From an uncultured Helicobacteraceae bacterium (GTDB lineage: Bacteria > Campylobacterota > Campylobacteria > Campylobacterales > Helicobacteraceae), in NCBI GenBank assembly GCA_944323755.1, contig CALUTR010000002.1:1-64000 (forward strand): DNA of 64,000 nt, read 5' to 3'. Under the pieces are notes generated by a model that had not been told where the DNA came from, searched no databases, and saw only the letters and a program-made list of their open reading frames with translations. Within the stretch, counting starts at the first letter, position 1. Every line of letters begins with the position of its first letter. Below, one piece after another: positions 52,597 through 61,446 of this stretch. The position numbers and the translations under genes are program-made.

Positions 52597-53354
52597 TAGG
52601 CACTCTTCTTAATAGGAGTGATTAATGTTCTACCCCCCCCCATATGTGTATTTTTGATTTTCTTAATATCTAATCTTAGGTATATTTTATTTCCTTCTTG
52701 ATCTAAGAAATAGGCATTATTGTATGGTTTGTGGCTTAATGCTCTTAAGTAATCTATAGCATCTTTCATACTTGTTTTTTTATCAAGATCAATTTTGCAT
52801 AGTTTTTTAAAATCATTCATTGAGTTATAGTTAGATTCTTTATTATTTATACTTTGTGTAGAAAAATTTTGATTGATTATTGATTGTATATTTCTTTTAA
52901 ATATTTTAATTTCTGCTTTTTTGATTTTCTTATATAAGCTTAGACTTGTATCGCATTGTTCTATTGTGACTTCTTCTCTATCTATAATGCTTCCGTGATC
53001 TATTTTTTCATCTATAATATGAAGTGTAGCACCTATTTTACGCTTATTTATGATTGAAAATACTTGTGGATACATACCTCTATTGAAAGGATTGTAACCA
53101 GGGTGGAGATTGATGCATAATACATTGTTAACTAGTTGTTTTGGAAAAATTTGATTACTATGTATGGAGAATCCAATATCATAGCTTAATAATATATTGT
53201 AATCAGCCTTGATATTCATAGGGTTTATAAATGAAAATTCTTTAAATTTGTGTATTGATTTAGGCGAGCAAAAATAATCTATATTTAAATTTTTTATTAT
53301 TTTATATATAGGCTTAAATATATCTATATTGTCACTAAAAACAAAAATCCTCAT
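52596..53354 (-). CDS. Sugar N-formyltransferase-like protein
   Basis: 252 residues. First gene of the cluster, with GAGGGAGAG before the ATG. The formyl-transferase core includes VLCINLHPGYNPFNRGMYPQ, the family's catalytic-type HxIDEKIDHGSIIDREEV and a small C-terminal domain. It is close in layout to dTDP-4-amino-4,6-dideoxyhexose formyltransferases (VioF/QdtF-like). G9 (52633-52641) gives HMGGGRTLITPIKKSA with TAATG onto the next gene. G10 stops after MGGG. Confidence 0.82.
   Translation of the reverse strand: MRIFVFSDNIDIFKPIYKIIKNLNIDYFCSPKSIHKFKEFSFINPMNIKADYNILLSYDIGFSIHSNQIFPKQLVNNVLCINLHPGYNPFNRGMYPQVFSIINKRKIGATLHIIDEKIDHGSIIDREEVTIEQCDTSLSLYKKIKKAEIKIFKRNIQSIINQNFSTQSINNKESNYNSMNDFKKLCKIDLDKKTSMKDAIDYLRALSHKPYNNAYFLDQEGNKIYLRLDIKKIKNTHMGGGRTLITPIKKSA
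52633..52641 (-). repeat. G9 tract, tail of formyltransferase
   Basis: Context ACATAT-G9-TAGAACA. The tail is in frame; G10 stops at the TAG. Confidence 0.9.
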
Positions 53355-53423
53355 CTCTCCCTCAAGTAAATCATCTCGTGGTATTCTACTTTAAAAATAA
53401 TTAAAATTCTAGATATCTTTGTC

Positions 53424-55571
53424 TTAATATACATTGCATAGATATTTATAATTACAATAATGGCATATAGAGCTACTGTTTGTTTTCTCAAAGTTTATAT
53501 TGCCATTTTTAAATAAACTTATAGTTTCTTTTAATATAGATTCTTGAGCTTCTTCATCTTCAGGCTTCATATAGTATACCTTGTTGTTTAAAACATCATA
53601 ATACATCGCCTCTATTGCATAGTCTTTATATATATTATGAATTGCTTTTTTATAGACTAACAGTTGCAAATAGTTTTCGTTATTAATGATAAAATTATTT
53701 TTTATTTTATAATCAATAATATATATTTTGTTTGCATATCTATCTATTCTATCGATTATACCTTTGAAATTAAATCCAAATATCTCACATTCAAAAGGAA
53801 ATTCTCTATGCAAAATCTCTCTACCATTTTGAAGCATTTTGTAATTTTTATTTATAAATGGCTCAATTTTATATAGTGTTGTTTCTAAATCTACCTTATC
53901 TAATATATTAATCTCTCTTTTATTAATCTCATTTCTAAAAGATTCCATAGTAAAATCATTATGTAAATCTTTTAATATGCTATGTATTGTGCTACCAAGA
54001 AATGCATTTTCATTTTTATCTTTTGGTTTTAGTTTTGCTATATTTAAAAAATAAAATTTTCTTTTGCAGCTTAAAAAATCATTGATTTTTGTAACTGATA
54101 GCGTGCTGTCTGTGTAATCTGCAATAATTATATCTTCTATGTATTCTTTTTCATTGCTTTGTGGGAAAAAGCTCCATATATTTTCGCCTTCAATAGCATT
54201 GCTTGCATTAAGTTCTAGATCATCAATGAGGCTTGAGTGTATAGTATTTGAACAAAATGCTATGCAAACTTCATTTGCATTGTTTATTAGTTTTGTATAA
54301 TAGTGTCTTTGTAGATTCTCTTTATCCTTTATTGTTGGTAGATTGATCTTTTTTCTTATACTTGAATTTAAAAATATATCATCATCATTGATTTTTGGTA
54401 AGAAATCATCATTAAAATCTACAATGATTACTTTATCAAAATCTATACCTCTTGTCTCTAGAATCCCAATTACCTTTACCTTACCACCGCTTATATCATC
54501 TAGATTTTTTATATTGCTAATGATGAAATCTAATATTTCTTTGTATTCTAGCTTTTCAAAAATTGTTGAAAAGCTAGATAGCTCTAATAGCTCATCTTTT
54601 ATATCTTTATTTATATTATTTAAATTATTTATGATGTTTTGTAATTTTGATTGCGTGGAATCTATATTGAGATTTTCTTTTAGATTCTCAAGTTTTGCTA
54701 TGGTATTTGTATCTTCTAAACCCATTGCGTAATTTAGATTTTTTGCTTTATCAAATAGCTTTAAGTATCTTTTGAAATCCTCGCTAGGAAGCACGACTAT
54801 AATATTATCAGCACCTTCTTTCAGCCACTCATTGATTTTTGCAATTACAAGTAATGCTTGATTTAATCTAATGGAAAATGAATAAAGTGATATTTTTGGT
54901 TTTTTTGTTTGTATTGTTATTTGATTTGTGATTTTATTTGTGTTGATGTTTATTGTATATCGCATTTGTGGCTTAAATTTATAATCAAATAGCTTGTCAA
55001 AAATAAATGTATTATATCTACTGCATTCAAAGATGAGATTGATATTTGTGATATTTGAAATTGATTTTATAATACTAAAATCTTTATTGCTTACCAATCC
55101 ATCTATGTAGATATCAATATTTTTATAATATTTTAGATATGCAGTATTTAACCTATATGAAGTAGCATTGTCATAGAGGTTTAAACCATCTAATCTTTGT
55201 TTGTATGCGTTATATATTTTGTTGATAATCCTTAAATGATCCTCATAATCCCCATATGTATCGCTACTATCAATATCTTTAATATCTATTAATGCAGATT
55301 CTATTTCATCAAAAAAATTAAATAAAAATGATGAATTTTCTAAAAATCGTAAAAAAGTCTTATCAAAGCCAATTTTTTTTACTTCAAATTCATCGATTAT
55401 ATCCCACAAGATTATCTTTCTTAGATGTTTTGGTATTTTTGTTTTTTTATCTATGATGATTACTTCATCAAAAAAACCTTTAATTGTAGTAGCATCTGGC
55501 AGTATGCTAGATTTATAATTTATATAAAAATCATTTAACGCCCTGTTTGTTGGGAATACAAATAGATTCAT
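53424..55571 (-). CDS. addB: AddB-type helicase/nuclease subunit
   Basis: 715 residues. The N-terminal part is an inactivated-helicase-like region starting MNLFVFPTNRALNDFYINYK. The C-terminal RecB-type nuclease has STIHSILKDLHNDF, FKGIIDRIDRYANKIYIIDY and KIKNN, then QLLVYKKAI. Cysteines in FLSCKRKFY and the final CHYCNYKYLC fit the AddB iron-sulfur staple. With AddA (not in this window) it repairs double-strand breaks. It is shorter than AddB of Firmicutes, as in other Campylobacterota. Its start overlaps the tkt stop. Confidence 0.8.
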   Translation of the reverse strand: MNLFVFPTNRALNDFYINYKSSILPDATTIKGFFDEVIIIDKKTKIPKHLRKIILWDIIDEFEVKKIGFDKTFLRFLENSSFLFNFFDEIESALIDIKDIDSSDTYGDYEDHLRIINKIYNAYKQRLDGLNLYDNATSYRLNTAYLKYYKNIDIYIDGLVSNKDFSIIKSISNITNINLIFECSRYNTFIFDKLFDYKFKPQMRYTININTNKITNQITIQTKKPKISLYSFSIRLNQALLVIAKINEWLKEGADNIIVVLPSEDFKRYLKLFDKAKNLNYAMGLEDTNTIAKLENLKENLNIDSTQSKLQNIINNLNNINKDIKDELLELSSFSTIFEKLEYKEILDFIISNIKNLDDISGGKVKVIGILETRGIDFDKVIIVDFNDDFLPKINDDDIFLNSSIRKKINLPTIKDKENLQRHYYTKLINNANEVCIAFCSNTIHSSLIDDLELNASNAIEGENIWSFFPQSNEKEYIEDIIIADYTDSTLSVTKINDFLSCKRKFYFLNIAKLKPKDKNENAFLGSTIHSILKDLHNDFTMESFRNEINKREINILDKVDLETTLYKIEPFINKNYKMLQNGREILHREFPFECEIFGFNFKGIIDRIDRYANKIYIIDYKIKNNFIINNENYLQLLVYKKAIHNIYKDYAIEAMYYDVLNNKVYYMKPEDEEAQESILKETISLFKNGNINFEKTNSSSICHYCNYKYLCNVY

Positions 55572-57460
55572 AAAAGATTTTTGGCTTTATTGATGATATT
55601 TTCTACATTGAAACCAAAATGATTAAATAGCACATTGCCTTTTGCTGACTTTCCAAAGCTATCCATTGATATTACATCATCTGCAAATCTATACCATTCA
55701 AATCCTCTTGATGCTTCTATTGCTATTATTTTTGCATCTTTATCAAATAGAGAATCTATAAAATCTCTATCTTGCTGTATTAATAGATCATAGCAAGGCA
55801 CGCTTATTACTTTTGTATTGATATTTTCTTTGTCTAATTCTTTTGCACAATGTAATGCTAGATGTACCTCGCTCCCACTTGCACATAGTACAATCTTCGC
55901 ATTTTTAGCATCTTTTGCTATGTAAGCACCTTTTTTGCAGTCTATATTTGCTTTATCTAACAATGGTAGATTCTGTCTGCTTAGCACAAATGCACTTGGA
56001 TTATTTGCTTTGAGTGCAACTTTCCAGCATTCTATATTTTCGTTTGCATCAGCTGGTCTAAATACATATAGATTTGGCATTGCTCTAAAATGACTAAGTT
56101 GCTCTATTGGCTGATGTGTTGCACCATCTTCACCAACACCAATACTATCGTGTGTAAAAATAAAGAAATTTTTTAAATGACTAATGCTTGCTATCCTAAG
56201 TGCCGCGCTCATATAATCGCTAAATACAAAAAAAGTAGCACAATATGGAATAAAGATTCCATAAGCACTAAATGCATTTGTAATTGCTCCCATAGCGTGT
56301 TCTCGTATACCAAAATGTAAATTTACACCATTTGGGAAGTCTTTGCTATTTTTTATTGTTGTGTTATTTGATGGTGCAAGATCAGCGCTTCCTCCAATGA
56401 ATCCTTTTAGTTTATCTGATATTGCATTTAAAATTTCACCATTTGATACTCTTGTTGCAACCCCATTTTCAAAATTTGGATATTGTATGGAATCAAAATT
56501 TGGATTTAATAATTCATCAAGTAAGGTTTGTTTGTTTGATTTTTGTAATTTATCACACCATATTGTGTAGTGCATATCACCACTTTCAATACATGATTCA
56601 AATGCTAGTTTTACATCTTTTGGTATGTAAAATTCTTCTTCAAAGCCTATTTCTTTTTTTGCTCTTTGTATTACATCATTTCCAAGTGGTGCTCCGTGAC
56701 TTTTATGACTGCCTTCTAACTCAAGCGCACCTTTTGCTATTTTAGTTTTTGCGATAATTAAAAATGGTTTTTTTGATTTTTTTGCTAGATTTATTGCGTT
56801 ATCTATATCTGTAAAATTATGCCCATCTATTTGTATGGTATCAAATCCGCAAGATTTAAATCTTTTTTGTATATCTTCATTAAATGCTATTTTTGTATCG
56901 CCTTCTATTGTAATATCATTGCTATCATAGATTATAATGAGGTTGTTTAGATTATGAAGTCCAGCAAGTGAGCACGCTTCATAGCTTATACCTTCTTGTA
57001 AGTCGCCATCTCCGCAAATGCAATATACTTTATGATTGATTAAATCATCTCCAAGTAGTGTTTGTGCGTATTTTGAAGCCATAGAAAAACCAACTGCATT
57101 TGCAACACCTTGTCCAAGTGGTCCTGTAGTCATCTCTACGCCGTGTGTTAGCCCATATTCTGGGTGACCTGGTGTAATAGAATCAAGTGAGCGGAAGTTT
57201 TTTAAATCATCAAGCGAAACATCATATCCACATAAATGTAAAAAACTATAGAGCAGAGCAGAGCAATGCCCGCCACTAAAAATTAATCTATCTCTGTTTA
57301 TCCATTTTGATTGTTTTGGGTTATGAATGATATGTTTTGATAGAATCGTAAGCACATCAGAAAGTCCCATTGGTGCACCTGGGTGTCCGCTATTTGCTCG
57401 TTGTACCATATCAGCAGATAAGAATTTTAATGTATTTGACATCTTTACTTCAAGATTCAT
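55568..57460 (-). CDS. tkt: Transketolase
   Basis: 630 residues. The thiamine diphosphate site is GDGDLQEGISYEACSLAGLH with SGGHCSALLYS, and HGAPLG. The pyrimidine domain has FGIREHAMGAITNAFSAYG and THDSIGVGEDGATHQPIEQL, and the C-terminal domain ends FGFNVENII. It links glycolysis and the pentose phosphate pathway. Length is usual for the bacterial enzyme. Confidence 0.95.
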   Translation of the reverse strand: MNLEVKMSNTLKFLSADMVQRANSGHPGAPMGLSDVLTILSKHIIHNPKQSKWINRDRLIFSGGHCSALLYSFLHLCGYDVSLDDLKNFRSLDSITPGHPEYGLTHGVEMTTGPLGQGVANAVGFSMASKYAQTLLGDDLINHKVYCICGDGDLQEGISYEACSLAGLHNLNNLIIIYDSNDITIEGDTKIAFNEDIQKRFKSCGFDTIQIDGHNFTDIDNAINLAKKSKKPFLIIAKTKIAKGALELEGSHKSHGAPLGNDVIQRAKKEIGFEEEFYIPKDVKLAFESCIESGDMHYTIWCDKLQKSNKQTLLDELLNPNFDSIQYPNFENGVATRVSNGEILNAISDKLKGFIGGSADLAPSNNTTIKNSKDFPNGVNLHFGIREHAMGAITNAFSAYGIFIPYCATFFVFSDYMSAALRIASISHLKNFFIFTHDSIGVGEDGATHQPIEQLSHFRAMPNLYVFRPADANENIECWKVALKANNPSAFVLSRQNLPLLDKANIDCKKGAYIAKDAKNAKIVLCASGSEVHLALHCAKELDKENINTKVISVPCYDLLIQQDRDFIDSLFDKDAKIIAIEASRGFEWYRFADDVISMDSFGKSAKGNVLFNHFGFNVENIINKAKNLL

Positions 57461-57503
57461 CGTGTGAAAATCCCTTCTTTAAGTTCTCATTAAAGTGCAA
57501 ATT

Positions 57504-57509
57504 ATCATA
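57504..57509 (-). promoter_or_regulatory. Probable -10 element for tkt-addB
   Basis: TATGAT on the minus strand lies about 45 bases before the tkt ATG, with A/T-rich sequence upstream. The rest of the roughly 190-base gap to the next gene shows no other feature. Confidence 0.4.
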
Positions 57510-57654
57510 CAAAATAAATTAAATATAAATAATTTATTGCAATATGTTTTTTGAAAATTAGTGTTAAATATTAATGATTGAAGAAATTTTAATCATTGTA
57601 AGTGATTGATTATTTGATAATTGCATTACTGAAATAGATTCTTGCAAATATTTG

Positions 57655-58977
57655 CTATTTGCCAAGTCTATTTTTTACTTTTTTTATTGAATCTAGCAGG
57701 TATTCTATATCATTAAAATTATGGCTATAATGCAGACTTACCCTTATCCAAGATGGTTTTAGATTTGGATTTTTGCTTAGCTCGTTTATATCTTTTATTG
57801 ATTCTCTGTTTAATAAATCGTGTCCATATGAGCTAGCACAGCTACACCCAGCTCTAACTTGTATATTGTATTTATATGATAATTCATATGCCAAATCATA
57901 TGGAGAAATAGATTGTATATTAAAGCTAATTGTTGGAATTCTTTCTGCATTGTTATTTATGCCATATATTTCTACGCCTTGTATGCTCTTTAATTCGCTT
58001 ATAAAAATATTACTTAGGATTTTTTCTCTTTTGTTGATGTAATCTAGTCCAACTTCATCTCTATATTTATATGCAAGGGCAGTTTTAAATAATTCTAATA
58101 TCGGTGGTGTTCCTACATCTTCTCTAGATTCCATATCATCTATATAGTAGTGCGTATCTTTTGAAGCATATTTTATGCTACCACCAGCACCAAATGTAGG
58201 CGGAGTGTTTATATCAAAATATTTATTTCTAATGCATAAAATCCCGCAACTCCCAATTCCACCTAGAATTTTATGTGGTGAAATAAATGCCACATCAAAT
58301 GTGTGTGAATCAATATTTTTATGTGGTGAAAATGATGCTAAATCAAATGCTATATTTGCATTATATTGCTTTAGAATGCGTGATATTTCATTATATGGTA
58401 ATACGATCCCACTTACATTTGAAGCTATATTGATTGATGCTAGTATTTCTTTGTCTTTATTTTTATCTAGTATTTTTTGTAAATATTCTATATCTATTAA
58501 TTCGCCATTTAGAGGTATCCTTACGCATTTGCATATACTTTCTCTTAGGCTAATTTCATTTGAATGATGCTCATATGGTCCAATTACCATAAGTGGCTCA
58601 TTGATAGTTGAAATGTTTATTCTCTCTTTTAATCTTGGTGGAGCATAGATTCCAAAAATTTCTTGATATTTTTTCATAGCACTTGTTGCTCCAAAACCGC
58701 TTGGTATGATAAAAAAATCTTCTTCTAATCCCAAGGATTCTTTAATTTTAATTTTTGCTTCTTTGTATAGATTTGAGATTAAATTTGCATGTTTTGATGT
58801 GTTTGAATGTGTGTTTGCATATATTGGAAGTATAGAATCTAGTCTATGTTTTATCGCTTTAGATTCTAATCCACTTGCTGTCCAATCGAAATAATATGTA
58901 TCTTTTTTTAATATGATATCATTTCTTGTAAATTCTAATATATCATCGCAATTAATTATCGTATCAAAAAAATTCAT
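57655..58977 (-). CDS. Class V aminotransferase-fold (NifS-like) PLP enzyme
   Basis: About 440 residues from ATG 58977 (TTG 58989 also in frame). YYFDWTASGLESKAIKHRLD, HSNTSKHANLISN, PSGFGATSAMKKYQEIFG, PLP lysine in VAFISPHKILGGIGSCGIL, and a Cys-containing VRAGCSCASSYGHDLLN. The family includes cysteine desulfurases and isopenicillin-epimerase-like enzymes; the exact substrate is unclear. It is divergent from the AAA+ gene. Confidence 0.8.
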   Translation of the reverse strand: MNFFDTIINCDDILEFTRNDIILKKDTYYFDWTASGLESKAIKHRLDSILPIYANTHSNTSKHANLISNLYKEAKIKIKESLGLEEDFFIIPSGFGATSAMKKYQEIFGIYAPPRLKERINISTINEPLMVIGPYEHHSNEISLRESICKCVRIPLNGELIDIEYLQKILDKNKDKEILASINIASNVSGIVLPYNEISRILKQYNANIAFDLASFSPHKNIDSHTFDVAFISPHKILGGIGSCGILCIRNKYFDINTPPTFGAGGSIKYASKDTHYYIDDMESREDVGTPPILELFKTALAYKYRDEVGLDYINKREKILSNIFISELKSIQGVEIYGINNNAERIPTISFNIQSISPYDLAYELSYKYNIQVRAGCSCASSYGHDLLNRESIKDINELSKNPNLKPSWIRVSLHYSHNFNDIEYLLDSIKKVKNRLGK

Positions 58978-59055
58978 TGATAAATCCAAGTATTAAAGAT
59001 AAATAAAAACTAATTTAGGTTAGCATTCTACTAAATACTCTTTTAGGACTTACTT

Positions 59056-60786
59056 TTGAAACACTATATTGACTTTATAAATTCAAATAATTTATCAAAA
59101 AATAAGCTTGTCAAAAATCTTGATTGTTCGCTAAATGAGGCAAAAATTTTGCAATTCCTATCGCGTGCTTTGCTTGATAATCAAAATAGTTTTTTAACGA
59201 TAAAAATCATAGAACAAGTATTTGGAGCAAAAGGTGTCGATGCTATAAAATACCTAAAACACATCGAATCTTTGCTTCATTTAGAATATATTGCTTTAAA
59301 TAGTGAGTCTCATTCAAGTGATGTTATTTTGCTTGAGCTTTTGGGTTCTTATATCAGCCTTAGTTCTAACTTTTTGAGAATCTTGGAAAATGGAGAAAGT
59401 AGTTTTAATCTACCAAAAGTGATAGCTTATAAAGATGATTTAGATTATCTAAAAGATGAATTTGCAAGAGTGAATCTTATGCAAAAGTTAGCTTATATGA
59501 GACGGATTTCAAAGATGAAATCAAAAACTTATTCACAGATTTTATCAAATTTAAATTCTATTAAACACTGCATAGATGAGAGGCTTGAAATCACGCACAA
59601 GCGCTTAAATATCTTATCATTTTTAAAGCCTTTTAATCTAAATGAAGAAGAGAAGATTATATTTTTTGCACTTTTAAAAGAGGAGTATTATGCAGAGAAT
59701 GAGCGTGCAAGGGAGATTAATTCTCTTATTGAGTTAATTAGTAATGATGATTATTCAAAGTTAAGCAATAAATACATTTTTGATGAAAAAAGTGCGCTTA
59801 TAAAAAATGGATTGATAGATTATGATGAGGATATATTAAGCCCGTTTGGTGGAATTATAAATAAGAGTTTTTATATTCCAGCAAATATATTGCAACAATT
59901 AATACACCCAAAAGCCTCAAGAAAGTCAAATAAGGTATTAATAGATTCCGTGATGAAAAGTCAAGATATATTTGATCTTGTATTCCCAAAAGAAAATTTA
60001 AATGAAATAATACTTCCAGATAAAACAAAAGATACGCTAAATCTTTTAATCAAGCAGCTAGATTCTAGTGTTGTAAATAGATTAAAACAATGGGGGATAA
60101 AGGATAGTGCAAGAGGCATTGATGCAAAGATTATTTTTTATGGGTATCCAGGCACGGGTAAAACAATAACAGCTTATGCATTATCAAATGCTCTTAAAAA
60201 ACCAATATTAAGCCTTGATTGCTCAAAAGTATTATCAATGTATGTTGGCGAGAGTGAGAAAAATGTAAGGAGAATCTTTGATACATATAAAAGTATTACT
60301 AGGGATATTAAAAAAGATGCTATTTTATTGCTTGATGAGGCGGATCAATTTCTAAGTCAGCGAAGTGTGCTAGGTGATAGTGTTGATAAAATGTATAATC
60401 AAATGCAAAATATTTTTTTAGAACAGATAGAGAAATTTGATGGAATCTTAGTTGCTACGACAAATCTGCTTGATAATATAGATTCTGCGTTTTCTAGGCG
60501 ATTTAATTATAAAATTGAATTTACTAAGCCAGATATCAATCAAAGAAAAGAAATGTGGAAAATTATGCTACCAAAAGATGCGGAATATAATGATGATTTT
60601 GATATAGATAAATTATCTTCTTATGAGATAACAGGTGGTCAAATTAAAATTATCATCAAAAATGTTGCATATAAAGTCGCAACAATGGATAATCCTATAT
60701 TTAGTAATCAAGATTTTATTAGTGAGATAAATAGGGAATTAAGCAGCAATTTTGAAGGTTTTAAATCTCTTGGTTTCTTAAAATAA
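59056..60786 (+). CDS. AAA+ ATPase (FtsH/Vps4-like module)
   Basis: 576 residues. A helical N-terminal half of about 350 residues is unfamiliar. The C-terminal AAA module has Walker A FYGYPGTGKTITAYALS, SKVLSMYVGESEKNVRRIFD, Walker B AILLLDEADQFLSQRS, and sensor/Arg finger VATTNLLDNIDSAFSRRFNY. Start is TTG 59056 with AGGA upstream. No protease domain is present, so a remodelling or chaperone role is likely. Substrate unknown. Confidence 0.78.
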   Translation: MKHYIDFINSNNLSKNKLVKNLDCSLNEAKILQFLSRALLDNQNSFLTIKIIEQVFGAKGVDAIKYLKHIESLLHLEYIALNSESHSSDVILLELLGSYISLSSNFLRILENGESSFNLPKVIAYKDDLDYLKDEFARVNLMQKLAYMRRISKMKSKTYSQILSNLNSIKHCIDERLEITHKRLNILSFLKPFNLNEEEKIIFFALLKEEYYAENERAREINSLIELISNDDYSKLSNKYIFDEKSALIKNGLIDYDEDILSPFGGIINKSFYIPANILQQLIHPKASRKSNKVLIDSVMKSQDIFDLVFPKENLNEIILPDKTKDTLNLLIKQLDSSVVNRLKQWGIKDSARGIDAKIIFYGYPGTGKTITAYALSNALKKPILSLDCSKVLSMYVGESEKNVRRIFDTYKSITRDIKKDAILLLDEADQFLSQRSVLGDSVDKMYNQMQNIFLEQIEKFDGILVATTNLLDNIDSAFSRRFNYKIEFTKPDINQRKEMWKIMLPKDAEYNDDFDIDKLSSYEITGGQIKIIIKNVAYKVATMDNPIFSNQDFISEINRELSSNFEGFKSLGFLK

Positions 60787-60831
60787 ATAAAATAAATGAT
60801 TTATTTGTAATATTTTTTTACTATTTTATGT

Positions 60832-60837
60832 TATGAT
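60832..60837 (+). promoter_or_regulatory. -10 element for dps
   Basis: TATGAT within TGTTATGATAGTG, about 70 bases before the dps ATG. The predicted start point is next to the palindrome at 60846-60870. Confidence 0.5.
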
Positions 60838-60845
60838 AGTGTTAT

Positions 60846-60870
60846 CTAAATAATAAACTTTATTATTTAG
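60846..60870. promoter_or_regulatory. Perfect 25-base palindrome, candidate operator of dps
   Basis: CTAAATAATAAA, one central C, TTTATTATTTAG: 12 paired bases on each side. It lies just downstream of the -10 and upstream of GGGAGG and the dps start. The A/T-rich dyad resembles Fur- or PerR-type boxes of Campylobacterota, and dps is a stress and iron gene in that group. The regulator is inferred. Confidence 0.6.
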
Positions 60871-60904
60871 CAAAATTTCAATTTTATATTTTGGGAGGTT
60901 ATTT

Positions 60905-61342
60905 ATGTCAAAAGTAATTCAACTTTTACAGCAAATTCAAGCAGATAGCTTGGTGTTCTATACTAAATTACATAATTTACATTGGAATGTAGAAGGATTA
61001 ATGTTTAAGCCAATTCACGAGGCTACTGAAAAAATATATGATGAATTTGCAGATGTTTTTGATGATGTTGCAGAAAGAGTGATTCAATTAGGTGGTAATC
61101 CATATGTAACGCTATCAGATATTTTAAAAAATGCAAAAATTAAAGAAGAATCTGCATTGAAATTTCAACCAACTCAAGTTTTAAAAATCATTCTTGAGGA
61201 TTTTGAATATTTTATGAAATTATTTAGAGAGTTATCAGATGAGGCAGATAATGCCAAAGATAAAGTAACAGCAGATTATGCAAATGGAATCTTGACTAAT
61301 TTAGAAAAAGAAATTTGGATGCTTAAAGTTCAACTAAAATAA
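60905..61342 (+). CDS. dps: Dps/NapA ferritin-like DNA-protection protein
   Basis: 145 residues. Ferroxidase-type residues are in FYTKLHNLHWNVEGLMFKPI and HEATEKIYDEFADVFDDVAE, and RVIQLGGNPYVTLSDILKNA follows, all typical of Dps. It forms a dodecamer that stores iron and protects DNA; in H. pylori it is NapA. GGGAGG precedes the ATG. It is flanked by a palindromic operator candidate and a terminator, so it is monocistronic. Confidence 0.95.
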   Translation: MSKVIQLLQQIQADSLVFYTKLHNLHWNVEGLMFKPIHEATEKIYDEFADVFDDVAERVIQLGGNPYVTLSDILKNAKIKEESALKFQPTQVLKIILEDFEYFMKLFRELSDEADNAKDKVTADYANGILTNLEKEIWMLKVQLK

Positions 61343-61359
61343 ATACAAAATCTTCTTAC

Positions 61360-61396
61360 TTTAGATATTCTTAATTATATTTTAAGAATATCTAAA
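61360..61396 (+). terminator. Rho-independent-type terminator of dps
   Basis: TTTAGATATTCTTA pairs perfectly over 14 bases with TAAGAATATCTAAA across a 9-base loop, 18 bases after the dps stop. The following bases are only moderately T-rich. Confidence 0.7.
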
Positions 61397-61446
61397 ATTA
61401 TCTTCATATAATATCATTTTTAAACTTCCAAAATGTAGGATAAAAA

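Noticed and set aside
60781..60817. A/T-only hairpin after the AAA+ gene as a terminator
   Set aside because: Stems of AAATAAA/TTTATTT arise easily in such A/T-rich DNA and lack G:C pairs.
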